This document shows, one piece after another, positions 11,441 through 22,118 of a stretch of 64,000 nt of DNA. Location: the NCBI GenBank assembly GCA_027422505.1, contig JAPQWV010001128.1:1-64000 (forward strand), read 5' to 3'. Numbering within the stretch: the stretch's first letter is position 1; each line of letters starts with the position of its first letter. This stretch comes from Craterostigma plantagineum (taxonomy: Eukaryota > Streptophyta > Magnoliopsida > Lamiales > Linderniaceae). The notes below the pieces were generated by a model, which was given only the letters and a program-made list of their open reading frames with translations, ran no database searches and was not told where the DNA came from. The position numbers and the translations under genes were made by a program.

Positions 11441-13029
11441 TGATAAGTTGGGATTTTACGAACATCTTAGACCCGAAAAATTGCGTAATTCCATCGTTAT
11501 AGGTCTAAATGTCGAGAATATCCTATCGTATGTCACTTTTCATATTTTACAGGTAAAAGAGCAAAAAGAGCCGAAAATCGGGAACGAACTTGGGCCAAAT
11601 TTCATCCTAAAATATGAGTCCATGAAAGCCAAAACAATTCGGCCCATAAGCTTAACTTTCAGCCCATTGAGCAGCCCAAGCCCAACATACATATAGAAAC
11701 AATATACAAATACATACAACGATGGATAGAGACAGAGAGTGATGATAGCGATCGACTCTTGAGGAAAATAACCACGAGCACACAATGCGCAGACAAAGGA
11801 AGAAAAAAGGAGACTTTATGGCAGCGATGTATCCAAGGACGATGCTGAGAAACAGATTTTGAAGAAATTAATGATGCGCGTGATATTACGATAGGATATG
11901 TTTCTTCATGGAAAATGATGGGTTGAAGTCGCTGCCATCGTCTATAAAAGGAGCAGCTCATCGTGAGTTCAAGAGAGCAGATCACCCACTCACGAAGCTA
12001 GCTGCTGCAAGCTCATGTCACGTTAACCCAAAATAAGCTGACACCTCGCAATCATTCGAAGCTCACACCTCAACCTCACAGCTCTCAAACCGACACCTCC
12101 CGAGCTCACATATCATAGCTGAAGCCGCACGTCCTTCCAAGCACGCAGCTCATACGAAGAATATACGGGCGAGACTTGACGATCGAGCACCTTCCTAAGT
12201 TGCCCACCACCCGTTCGACGAAAGTACTGTGAGGGGCGTACTTTTCTATCTTTTCTTTTTCTTGTGCTGTTTTATTTATGTGTTTATGTTTAAACCTATG
12301 TTGCTTTCGCTAATTAATATGTTAGCGTAAGTCGTTTTGTGGTTAAGGCCTTATTAGGCCGGATTATGAACTCGTATTAATGTTATCGTGCTTTATTTAA
12401 TCGTATGTGAAAGTTATGTGTTCTTCGCTGAGTTTAATGCCTGCGTATGATTGATCGCCATATGCTTGTTTTGTTGATTGGTTTATGCGACCGAGAGGTG
12501 ATTAGACCGGTTAGAATTAAAGTGGTCGAACGCCACGACGTAAAACTGACCAGAAATGGAATCAGTTTCGTCCGTGTGGTTTCCGAGACTTTAGGCGTCG
12601 AAAGCGCCTAAACTCGGGGAAATTTATAAAGCCAAATGCGTGCGGAGTAACTACAGTCATATAGGGATATAGTTGATTGGTTCATTCTCGCATAGGGTTG
12701 CTATACACGCGAGAGCGGGTAGCACGTATGTTAGAAATTTCTACCTTAACTTAAATCGTATTGATTAGATAAAGTCGATTGCATGAAGACATAGATTAAT
12801 CCGTGCCGAAATATGTGCTTTAATCACGTTTGTCGTCAATTAATATTCGTAATCGTTTTATAGCTGTATATTTTGTGTTTTTAATTCTAAAAAAAAAATA
12901 TAATTATTGCATAAGCTAGAATCATATTTTAGAATTAATCGAGCTATCCTCGTGGATCGATACTCGGATTTACGTCCGTTTTATACTACTTGCACGACCT
13001 AGTATACTTGCTAGTATTCGAGCGTGTCA
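11441..13029 (+). repeat. 3' LTR of the Athila-type element
   Basis: The 1589-bp copy matches 2183-3769 and has TG...CA ends. TATAAAAG lies at 11943-11950. It is followed by the target duplication TGCTT at 13030-13034. Confidence 0.92.
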
Positions 13030-13034
13030 TGCTT

Positions 13035-13244
13035 AATCACGTTTGTCATAATTTGATAACCATAATCATTTTATAGCTGCTTATATGTATTTTTAATTCG
13101 AAGAAAAAAAGTTATAATTATTTATTTAAGTTAGAATCGTATTTTAGAATTATTCGAGCTATCCTCGTGGATCGATACGCGGATTTACGTCCGTTTTATA
13201 CTACTTGCGCTACCTAGTATACTTTCTAGTATTCGAGCATGTCA
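13035..13244 (+). repeat. Right part of the older Athila LTR
   Basis: This continues the LTR fragment broken at 2182. It matches the last 210 bp of the younger LTR with many substitutions and ends GCATGTCA, corresponding to the LTR terminus. It shows that the younger element inserted into an older solo or truncated LTR of its own family. Confidence 0.8.
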
Positions 13245-13279
13245 TGCATATATCCGTTCCGCTACTTGCGCGTGCCCGT

Positions 13280-14370
13280 AGCACCTACGAAATGGAATCA
13301 AGTTGAATATCAAGCACTCTTCGATAAGATAACAAAAGGATAGCTTGCTGGACCACTAGAAACCTTTCCTACAGTGGGCGTAGCTGCCTCATTAACTCGG
13401 TGTTACTCTCTATGCATGGGTATTGGGGTTCAATTTTTCTACTACCTAAATCAGTTGTGAAAAAAGTTGATCAAGTCTGTCGCACTTCCCTTTGGGGAGT
13501 AGGAAATAGAGGCCGGCCGAGAGCGTTGCCGAGAGCTTGCTTAATCGGGACAAAGTCTGTACCACAAAGAAAGGTGGGGGACTGAATTTGAAGAGCTGCG
13601 GGAAGTGGAATGAGGCGTCTATCGGTAAGCAGATATGGGATGTGGCGAATAAATCAGACCTACTATGGGCTCGTTGGATTAATGGGGATATTTAAAAGAG
13701 GATAACTTTTGGACACGCCACCCGAGAGTGACCATGGACGGCATTGGAAGAATGCATGAAGTGAAGTGGAAATTGATTTCATGGTTCGGCCATGACGGGC
13801 GGCTATTGGACAAATATAGCGCTACATTCGGTTATAATATGTTAGTGGGGGCAGTCGATAGGTTCTCTCCTAGCTCAGCTGTTGGAATAGGTTTAACATC
13901 CCACGACACGCATTTATTTTGTGGCTTACGATGCACCAACGACTTTACACAAGAGATCGACTCATGAATTGGGGGATGGCTCTCGACTCACAGTGCGTTT
14001 TGTGTGGGGATCCCATTGAATCTGTTCATCATCTTTTTCATTTGCAATTTCAGTCGTGCATTATTAGTGATGAATAAATGGCTTATGTTATGCGATCCAA
14101 TACCCTACGAGTTTACTCGATGGAAGAGATGGATGATAAGGAAAGGGAGAGGCAACGGTGTGCAGACAAGAGCAATATTAGCGTGTGTTGCGGCGGCTGT
14201 ATATCACATCTGGAGGGATGGGAACTTGCGGATTCATAGTGGAAGGGAATCAAGCGTAGGGTTGTTGCTCAAAACCATATGCGGTGAGATGCGAGAGCGA
14301 GTTAAATTTTGTGTTCGAGGCGGCCTTTCTGACAATACTCTGTTATGCACTATTGTTTCTTACAGTTAGG
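13280..14370 (+). pseudogene. 3' fragment of a LINE reverse transcriptase ORF
   Basis: The translation carries the C-terminal signature of plant L1-type LINE ORF2: WNQVEYQALFDKI, then a LSYSGR-like segment, then YWGSIFLLPKSVVKKVDQVC and LWGVGNRG near 13420-13510. A zf-RVT-like zinc segment follows (MNWGMALDSQCVLCGD near 13965-14015, then a His pair). The endonuclease and polymerase core are absent, so this is a 5'-truncated copy, as usual for LINEs. Several frameshifts occur. An A-rich tail (about 14450-14480) lies just before the U4 unit begins. Confidence 0.8.
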
Positions 14371-14514
14371 ATTTTATTTTTGTTTTTTTTTTGCTTTTGC
14401 AAGTTGTGCTGTAAGCAGGTTGGTTTACAAAACTCATTTCAGGTGGGAATGAAAAAATTATTTTACCTCTAAAAAAAACTAAATTTTGGCTTAACTTGTG
14501 CGAATAATGATTTC

Positions 14515-14525
14515 GTCCCACATCG
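14515..14525 (+). promoter_or_regulatory. Upstream sequence element (USE) of U4 copy A
   Basis: GTCCCACATCG matches the plant snRNA USE (RTCCCACATCG). It lies 33 bp upstream of the TATA box, the spacing used by RNA polymerase II snRNA genes (U6-type polymerase III genes have about ten fewer). Confidence 0.9.
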
Positions 14526-14558
14526 TTTTCAGCAAGAAAGCGAGCTTAGATGGTATGG

Positions 14559-14566
14559 TATAAATA
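14559..14566 (+). promoter_or_regulatory. TATA box of U4 copy A
   Basis: TATAAATA sits 33 bp after the USE and about 29 bp before the U4 5' end, as in other plant polymerase II snRNA genes. Confidence 0.88.
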
Positions 14567-14587
14567 GAGGAGTCGCCTTTTAAACTT

Positions 14588-14743
14588 ATTTTGCGCTTGG
14601 GGCAATGACGCAGCTCATGAGGTTCTAACCGAGGCACGTCGATTGCTGGTTGAAAAACTATTTCAAACCCCCTCTTGGGCTTGGGCTTGACCTCAGCCCA
14701 AGTGAATTTCTGGAAGGGTTCCCTTTAAATAGGGGTAAAGCCC
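14588..14743 (+). ncRNA. U4: U4 spliceosomal snRNA, copy A
   Basis: U4 pairs with U6 in the U4/U6.U5 tri-snRNP and keeps U6 inactive until splicing. The sequence holds TTGCGCTTGGGGCAATGA (stem II region), the 5' stem-loop with ATGAGG and AACCGAGGCACG (the kink-turn bound by the 15.5K protein), GCTGGTTGAAAA, a pyrimidine-rich central region, and a single-stranded GAATTTCTGG Sm-like site before a 3' stem-loop. Length of about 156 nt fits plant U4. The perfect USE and TATA support a transcribable gene. It differs from copy B in the 5' loop (GCACG against GCGCG), has TTATTT instead of CATCTT at the 5' end, and an extra A in GAAAAAC, so it could be a slightly decayed variant. A CA...AGT 3'-box-like word follows at about 14746-14760. 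Confidence 0.85.
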
Positions 14744-15334
14744 TACAATTCTAAGTTTCGAAATTTATTTATTTATTTTTTGAAATATCTATCTATTTTA
14801 TAAGGAAGACGGCCACTTTATTAAGGGAGTATTTTATAGTAATTACTCTCACAATTAATTGGTATGACGATCAAATTTATGATTTTACCCTTAATTTAAA
14901 ATTCTTCCAATTCTATTTTCTAACATTAATATTTTATATACTTATAAATAATATAAAATTAAACTTAAGCTATTACAATTTTAAGTACAAAAAATAACTT
15001 AAAATATAAGTTACTATTATATAATTACGTAGTCACACACATCGGGTGTGCAAGAGTTATTAGAACACATTGGCGTGCAAGAGGTACTAGTATAATTGTG
15101 ATCAGGATCAAATCATTTTAACAACCAACTAAAATACTAAAAACATGAGACATCAAAATCAAACAAGACTAACAATAATTCTAGAAATGGAAAACTTAGA
15201 TCCAAGGATAAAACTCTCCTTAAAAGAAGAAGACTGCAGCACATGCAATGCATCAGGCAATAGTTCTTCAGACTAGAACAACTAGTTATCCTCTAATCTA
15301 AATAAAAAAGATAGCCGAAGAACTAAACTATTGA
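14744..15334. other. AT-rich spacer between U4-A and RKD-A
   Basis: I see no gene. The stretch is AT-rich and partly alignable to 36430-37450 in the second unit, which confirms that U4 and RKD belong to one duplicated block. Confidence 0.6.
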
Positions 15335-16368
15335 TTATAGGTTATTAGCAGAAGAAGCAGCAGCAAATTGCATGGATCTTCTCTTCGTATAGTTGGCCTT
15401 AAAGCATGCTTGCCTCAGCTTCTTAGTCCTCTCCGTCAACTCAATTTCTGGCACCTTCTCAAGCAATCTTTTGTGTTCCTCCAACATCTCTATCACGCCC
15501 GCCATTCCCAAATCCTATAATCAAGATATAAAGTCAGAATCTTTCACTTCTAATTCCAACGAATGAAGTGTTTGTAACCGTATACGTACCTTAACATTGT
15601 CTATGAGTGACTTCAAACTCTTGATTTTCGATGAGGCCATCGAGTGATATTAAGTTCCCTACATCGCTTCTTCAGTACAGTCAGTCCCACGTTCAATTCT
15701 CTTGCAGCCTTCGTCATGGGAACATCGAAATACTTTCGGATCTCTTCGTACTGCAAAACTGACGACTTATTGAACCTCCCATTATTTCTTGAAACATCAG
15801 CAAACTTCTTATTCTCAGCCGAGGGAAAGTCGACCCCAGAAAAATCGTAGGTTGAAATATCGCAGAAGTTATCGTTTACTTGCTGATTGTAGGTTACCAG
15901 TTTATCATCATGACACGTTCTTAGGATCGTTTAGCTGTAGTTGTGGCGAGTCGAAGTCCCATTGCCCAAAATCGCCAGAAATCTCTTAAAAGCCATTTAG
16001 TTGACTGGGATATTGATTTGCTAAAGAGAATGGCTCGAAATGGAGAAATCAGACATGCCAAAGCCACTACAGTCAGTTAGTCCATATTGTGTTCCCATGT
16101 TCTGCAAGAAAGACAGGTTTTTGTCGTAAAGAAACCCTAAAAAAAAGTTTAGTTATGTATATATACACGCGCACACACACACACACAAGGAAATATAAAG
16201 ATAAAGTTTAGTTATGTATATATACACGCGCACACACACACACACACAAAGGAAAATATAAAGATATAATATAAGAGAAAAATACCCAAACGGTGAAGGC
16301 TCATCAAAGAAGAAGCTCTCAAGATCATTCTGATTCTCCAACTTGAAGGCAATCTCCCTTGAAACCAT
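15335..16368 (-). pseudogene. RWP-RK (RKD-like) transcription factor gene, copy A, frameshifted
   Basis: RKD proteins are small plant DNA-binding regulators linked to egg-cell and embryo programmes. Three exons can be read on the minus strand: 16368-16286 (MVSREIAFKLENQNDL...), 16101-15590 and 15514-15335, with GT/AG borders. Exon 2 holds the RWP-RK domain (EEIRKYFDVPMTKAARELNV, LTVLKKRCRELNITRWPHRK). Exon 3 gives GMAGVIEMLEEHKRLLEKV and KKLRQACFKANYTKRRSM, the usual C-terminus, ending in TAA. Breaks: a 2-bp shift early in exon 2 (ACACAATATGG against ACAATGTGG in copy B), further indels and a TAG around 15900-16040, and one missing A right after RWPHRK that leads to an early stop. It is therefore a pseudogene unless these are sequence errors. 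RKD family is clear; which member is not. Confidence 0.85.
16145..16262. repeat. Tandem duplication with CA microsatellite in RKD-A intron 1
   Basis: Two adjacent copies of about 58 bp each run from AAGTTTAGTTATGTATATAT through a CGCG(CA)n tract to AAATATAAAGAT. They differ mainly in (CA)n length. They lie in intron 1 of RKD-A. Copy B has a single, degenerate version near 49040-49105. Confidence 0.85.
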
Positions 16369-17025
16369 TAGGTGAGTATGATGTGACAATGATTTAAGAG
16401 ATGAATCTTCAATTTTGTTACGTACGGTAAAATAGGATGAATTAGATGGCGTGTGTAGATATTGTGTGTGTATGTTATATATGAGGTGGATAATATGTAG
16501 TGCATGCATCAATCAGTGTACATATAGAAATGGACTTACGTGCACACGATTATGAGAGTTACAGTATATAATTAGTAGATTTAATGAGTACACTAATTGA
16601 GATGGTGGCATTAAATACACAAAAAATTGGGGATGAACCACGTATTTTTATATAATTATGATTATAACTATTGCATAATTAGTTAGGGATATGTATCCAA
16701 TATTTCAGTTATTTTTAATTACATATAACGGCCTAGAGTACTTTATTTAGTACCCATTATATACTTGTCATGAATTTCGAAAAAAAAGATATATATTTAT
16801 ATACTTGTCATGAATAAGTGGATAAATGCTCAGTTTTATTTCATCGTGCGTTATTTAACTAACGAAAACGGACAAAGTAGCAAGGTAGCTAAATCTGAAA
16901 TTGGCTAACATACTTAAATATTAAATTTAAATTCCATTTTTCTCGATTGGGTAAATCTAGTCAAATATAATTTTGAATTTCAACAAACGATGATCAAACT
17001 TCACCCGATATTATTATAATGCAAG
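16369..17025. other. Upstream region of RKD-A
   Basis: No gene is seen. It is AT-rich and alignable to 49758-50190 plus 55930-56040 of unit B. It includes the 5' side of the RKD-A start codon, so any promoter would lie here, but I find no confident TATA box. Confidence 0.55.
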
Positions 17026-17034
17026 CATTTATAA

Positions 17035-17562
17035 GGGCGAACGACATTTTTAGTCCCCGATGTTTGGGGCATGGGTGTTTTCGGTCCCCCATGTTCCGAG
17101 GTAACACTTTTAGTCCCCAATGTTATCGATTTTGGACGATTTTGGTCCCTCGATTAATCTTATTGCTAATTTAGATGGAATTTAACACGTGAGAGCACAT
17201 GATCTCCTTAAACTTGACTTAACACCTCACGAATCATTATCTTCTTCAACCAAAACCCACGTGGTCATCATTACCCGTCACATTTAACTCATTTTCAAGG
17301 TTGTTGATCATTCCTAAATGTGATATATAATGATGTTTCTTTGCGTTTAAATTGAAGAAGATGTGTTATGAGGTTTTACGTCGAGTAAAAGGAGATCATG
17401 GGCTCTCACGTGTTAAATTTCATCTAAATTAGCGATTAAATTAACGAGGGACCAAAACCGTCCAAAATCGGTAATATTGGGGACTAAAAGTGTTACCTCG
17501 GAACATGAGGGATCAAAAACGCCCATGACCCAAACATTGGGGACTAAAAGTATCGTTCTCCC
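17035..17562. mobile_element. Mutator-type MITE with long inverted ends, TSD CATTTATAA
   Basis: The element has long terminal inverted repeats (over 100 bp) that begin GGGCGAACGACATTTTTAGT on the left and, inverted, GGGAGAACGATACTTTTAGT on the right. A perfect 9-bp duplication CATTTATAA flanks it (17026-17034 and 17563-17571), the size made by Mutator-like transposases. The second unit has the uninterrupted site near 56038-56050 (GCAAGCATTTATAATTTACT), which proves insertion after the segmental duplication. It has no coding capacity. Confidence 0.92.
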
Positions 17563-17698
17563 CATTTATAACTTATTATCACTTCCAATGATTACAAGGT
17601 CTAGGTGTTAGACTTGTCAACATGGCAAAGAATGTTTTGTTCTTCTTAATTGGCTATAATAGGTTTCCTAGCTCAATGTATTTAACACCCCAATAACC

Positions 17699-17702
<4 letters not shown>

Positions 17703-17791
<89 letters not shown>
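17703..17791. repeat. (GA)n microsatellite in the 5' LTR
   Basis: About 44 GA units with one GG interruption near 17770. The matching site of the 3' LTR (about 19770-19788) has only some nine units, so the tract expanded or contracted after insertion. Confidence 0.95.
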
Positions 17792-18154
17792 GTGGAGTGA
17801 GAAGAGAAAAATGAGAGAGAAAAAAGAAAAAGAAAAAGAAGAAAAATCTTGTCCAGATTGGATAAGGTGAGTGTGTGTGTAGTTTTTTCTAGGTATTGAG
17901 AGTGAGTATAAAACATTATCCGGGTCGGTAAGGGGTCTCTAGTTTGGGTTTAAACAAGAGCGTTATTTTGTACGGTGTAATATTCTAAAATATAGCTATT
18001 CTCTCCGTGGAGGTAGGCGGATGGCTGAACCACGTAAAAATCTCGGTGTTTTTTCGGTGTCATTTCAGCTTTAATTAATATTTCGGAAATTGTCGTGGGT
18101 CCAAATACAACTACCGCTGGCCCAGAGTTAAAGATTTACCGCTCAACCAACAAG

Positions 18155-18168
18155 TGGTATCAGAGCCA
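18155..18168 (+). promoter_or_regulatory. tRNA-iMet primer binding site
   Basis: TGGTATCAGAGCCA follows the 5' LTR end after two bases. It matches the complement of the initiator tRNA-Met 3' end used by many plant LTR elements. Confidence 0.85.
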
Positions 18169-20134
18169 AACCCTGCTGATATTCTGAGTATGCTCTGTGT
18201 TGCAGCTGTGTCTGAACTTCCACATCAGAAAAGATATCAGATGGGATCAAACGACTGCGGGAGCCAGTGTCAGAGCTAGATTCAATGAGGTGATGCCTTG
18301 TGCTGAAGAAATAATGGTACAAGATGGTTATCGTTGATAGGATGCTCGGTATCGGGCGGAGCTTGTGCGGCGGTGGAGTTTTGGTGAGTTATGGAAATAG
18401 TGCTGCGAGGCAGGTCGCTACCCTATTCTGGAAATTATTTGATCAGTACTATTTGGGCTAAAGCTGAATCTCTGCAAGAATAATAGCGACGGATGACAGC
18501 AAAGTGCGACAATGTGCTAGTGCGGGAGGTTCACTCTGTGGCAGAAAAGAGTAAAGGATGTACTCATTTGTCAAGGCTGGGCGATAAGTTTTGATGGAAG
18601 ACGAGGAAAAGTCGGAGTATGACGAAAGATTTAGGTCATGATATGTCGGAGAGAAGAAGTAAGGCCCTGTTGCATCTTACCTCACTTTCTGATTGAGTGA
18701 TAATTTGATCACAACCATCCGGTATTAGGACGGTACAAGCGGTGGATGGTGGAGTCACTCTTTTGGAGCAAGAAAAGATAAAGCGATCAAATTTTAGTTA
18801 TAGCCGAATGTTGGCTATTCGCAGAGTGAATCATAGCGGAAGGTGATACACCAGGGATTTTGGGACAACGTCAGGTCCAAACCAGGCGGCGGGAAGGGGA
18901 CGTGATGCTACAAGTGTGGTGAGCAGGACACATCAGTAGAAATGGTCCCATTTGGAGGAAGGACAGGCAGCTAGAAAAATTCCACATGCAGGTAGCACAT
19001 GATTCATCTTGGAGACGTTTCATAGTCTCTATGATGGCGCTCGTTCTCAGGAAAAAGGATATTAAATTCGGGTTTGCTCCAAGAGAATATTTTGATGTGT
19101 TCCAAAAATGTGAACGGTTTTTTCGATTTCCATGGGCCGATGGATATCGTTGTGTTGTTCGTTGTGTTGGAACGGGGAAGATCAAAAATAGTTGACGGAT
19201 CGGTAGGCATCTTGGGTAGTGTGACGTTTCTCAAAGTTGCGTAGAATTTAATATTCTTGAGCTAGTCAGATTCCAAGGCAATTGAGTTTTCATAGCGGGG
19301 GAGTCTGGGAAATCACACATGGTGGAAATGATCCTATCAAAAGGAGAAGAGTGCAAAGGTTTGTATCGTCTGGACATGAGTATGATATATAATACTCAGA
19401 CTTCGATGGGTTCACGAAAATCGCGCGCGTGGTATAAAGGCAGATGATGGTGAGAAGGGAAATCCTACTGGAGAAAGGGTTGCATCGAAGTCCCTCTTCA
19501 GGTATCGACGTGTCGAAGTCAGTTCAATATAGCTGCTCATAAGATTGACCGCTAATTGAATCGAGTTGGGTAGGACTGGAATCCTTGATTCGGATTATGT
19601 GTAAGTGCTACAAAGGAAGGCAATGGACGTTCGTGGTATTTACGAACGGTTACTCTCATTCTCGGTTCGCGGAGTGCTCTCTAATGAGCTATGCAATGAC
19701 ATTTTGTTCTCCTTATTGCCTATAAATAGGCTTCCTAGCTCAATGTATTTAACACCCCAAAAACCAACTAGAGAGAGAGAGAGAGAGGGGTGGAGTGAGA
19801 GAGAGAAAAATGAGAGGAAAAAAGAAAAAGAAGGAAAATCTTGTCCGGTTGGATAAGGGTGAGAGTGGGTGTAGTTCTTACTAGGTAGTTGAGAGTGAGT
19901 ATAAAAACATTACCCGGGTCGGGTAAGTGCTCTCGAGTTTGGGTTTAAACAAGAGCGTTATTTTGTACGGTATAATATTCTAAATATAGTAAAACTATTG
20001 TCTCTCCATGGAGGTAGGGTATTGGTCGAACCACGTAAAAATCTCGGTGTTTTCTCGGTATCATTTCGGCTTTAATTAATATCCCGTAATTGCCGTGTGG
20101 TCCAAATACAACTACCGATGGCCCAGAATTAATA

Positions 20135-21612
20135 GAAAAAATTGTCAATAATAATCCAACCTATCAGTCTCAAAATAAATCCAACTATCAACTATTTATG
20201 AATAATCCTAACTATATAGCGAGTCTTTCAAAATTGCACACATGTCACCTAGAACTTGTTTAGCAGGTATTTCTTATATTAATTACTTATATATATATAT
20301 ATGTATATATATACATTTAAAACGAAATTTCAAATGAATTAGTAAAATATTTTTATTTTCATCTTTTTAAGGAGAACTTCATGTTGATAATCTCGCCAAT
20401 TGATCTTGCCCGCCCCAAATAAATCCAACTACAAATCATTTCGAAATAATCTCAATTAAAAATTAGTAATATAATTTTTTTATAATGATATAATATAACA
20501 ATACAAGCAAATAAAATTAGTAAAATATTTTTTTTCTTTTCATCTTTTTAAGGAGAACTTCACGTTGATAATCTCACCAATGATCTTGCCCGCCCCAAAA
20601 TAAACCCAACAACGAATCATTTCGAAATAATCTCAACTAAAAGTTAGTAATATATTTTTTTTCTAATGAAAAAAATATAATATAACAATACAAGCAAACA
20701 AATAATTTTTAAAAGCAGTCAAACCTTCAGAAAAAATGAAATAGCATTAAATCTTATTTTAGAGTCACAAAAAAATTTAAAACTAATGTTACTAAGATAT
20801 TTGCACTATTTAGTACAAAATGCTATATTTTTTGCGCCGTGTTTTGCGCTAAAATGTGATATGGGGCACGACAAAACGCTATTTTACGCTTTTTAAAACA
20901 ATGCGCTCGTCTCACTTGATAACATGTTGCAGGTACATTATGCATTTTTTATTATAATTGCATATATTATTTTCAAATTAAAATAAAATGTTACCATGTG
21001 AATTTTTGTTACGTTAATCTATTTTTCTTCAAATACTATAAATCAATCTAAATAATAAAACTTAGACTATCGCCACTTTGGCCGCCATTAATTAATATGT
21101 AACAAAAACTCAAATGATATTTAAAAAATAAAATTTGATTTTAGTAATTTTATTTTGAAAAATTATCGTCACTTGATACATGTTGCAGGTACATATGCAT
21201 ATTTTATTATAATTACATATATATATATATTTGAACCTGATAATTTAATTAAAATAAAATGTTTTCAAATACCATGTGAATTTTTTTATGTATTTATTTT
21301 TCTTCAGATACTATAAATCAATCTAAATAATAAAACTTAGACTAATCGCCACTTAGCCGCCATTAACTAATACGTAACAAAACTCAAATGATATTTAAAT
21401 ATAAAAAATCTGATTTAATAATTTTATTTTGAAAAATTATCATAAAGATATATAGGTAATAAATAAAAAAAACATACATGCTAACAAGTTTCAAGTGACA
21501 TTGGTGCAATTTCGGAAGACTCACTATATAGTTAGGATTATTCTGAAATAATTGATAGTTGGGTTATTTGATCGGAGAACTGATAGGTTGGATTATTATT
21601 GTCAATTTTTCC
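20135..21612. mobile_element. Non-autonomous DNA transposon nested in the 3' LTR
   Basis: Inverted ends of about 35 bp (GAAAAAATTGTCAATAATAA on the left, matched by TTATTATTGTCAATTTTTCC on the right) delimit a 1.48 kb AT-rich insert. Flanks are AATTAATA on the left and AATTAAATA on the right, an imperfect 8-9 bp duplication compatible with Mutator-like insertion. Inside, two segments are each present twice: GGAGAACTTCA...AATAATCTCAA (about 20371 and 20549) and the block holding AACTCAAATGATATTTAAA (about 21107 and 21374). No coding frame is visible. Superfamily is inferred from target-site length only. Confidence 0.75.
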
Positions 21613-21634
21613 AATTAAATATTACCGCTCAACA

Positions 21635-22115
21635 CTAATCGTACATGAAATATGAAATTTTGAACACAACTTTCGAGGCAGAGAAGATATAGTTAAAGTT
21701 TAATATCATAATCTAAATAGGATCAGAAGGGATCAGAGAGTGTAACTCATGGTTTTTTTCTTGGGTTTTGTGATGATCATTGATGTTTAAGCCAACGTAG
21801 GTATTATTATCATAAATGACTTAAGGTTAATTGCTTATGAAATCATGAATTAAGGAAATGCATGATTTAACATTTTCCCTTTCTTTTTTTTCCCGAAACG
21901 ATAGCTTGCATTCGACTAGAAATTTTCCAATTTTCTTTGCGAAATTTCCAACCACGGGATATATTGCGACAATTTCGTGAATGACGTGGCAGTATGATAA
22001 CATATTGGACAACAATATGCTTATTACGTGGATGTCGAATTATGCCACATATGCCACGTGGTTTTACCGATTTGAAATTTTCACCATTGTCATATGAATT
22101 GCAAAAAGTTCATCG
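21635..22115. other. Distal end of duplicated unit A
   Basis: No gene is seen. It aligns with 56090-56435 of unit B (for example GAGGCAGAGAAGATAT, TTGATGTTTAAGCCAA, GTCGAATTATGCCACATATG). Similarity fades near 22060, which sets the right border of the segmental duplication. Confidence 0.65.
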
Positions 22116-22118
22116 TAA

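Larger units (their letters stand above)
2183..13029 (+). mobile_element. Full-length Ty3/gypsy element, Athila type, with TSD TGCTT
   Basis: The element has two near-identical LTRs of about 1.59 kb beginning TGATA and ending GTGTCA, a primer binding site, gag, protease, reverse transcriptase, RNase H and integrase in that order, then a non-coding stretch and a second LTR. It is flanked by the 5-bp duplication TGCTT (2178-2182 and 13030-13034). The reverse transcriptase contains RTVTGWRVCIDYRKLN and the protease has an LG in place of TG after the catalytic Asp; both are typical of the Athila lineage. The tRNA-Asp primer site agrees. No env-like frame is visible. All frames are broken by small indels, so no intact polyprotein is encoded as sequenced, but the close LTR match implies a young insertion. 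It landed in an older LTR of the same family. Confidence 0.93.
17606..21634 (+). mobile_element. Degenerate LTR retroelement with tRNA-iMet primer site
   Basis: Two LTR-like copies (17606-18152, and 19674 to 21634 interrupted by another insertion) flank about 1.5 kb. The pair shares TAACACCCC, a GA tract, CTTGTCC, GTTTGGGTTTAAACAAGAGC and TTACCGCTCAACA. TGGTATCAGAGCC (18155 onward) is the tRNA-iMet primer site. The internal DNA has no long frame, but near 18910-18945 a broken Gag zinc knuckle (CYKCGEQ...) is readable. The unit-B sequence lacks the whole block: GGTCTAGG runs straight on to CGTACATGAAAT near 56085-56105. The apparent TSD CTAGG/CTAAT has two mismatches. Lineage uncertain. Confidence 0.8.

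Noticed and set aside
16153..16260. Short CA-repeat tandem considered as CRISPR-like array
   Set aside because: It is a two-copy tandem duplication with a microsatellite in a plant intron. No spacer-repeat structure exists and the host is a plant.
17668..17916. Frame of about 80 codons of Ser-Leu repeats
   Set aside because: It is the translation of the GA microsatellite.
18871..19234. Small overlapping frames inside the element at 17606-21634
   Set aside because: Apart from the broken zinc knuckle near 18910, nothing resembles a retroelement protein. The frames lie on both strands without codon regularity.
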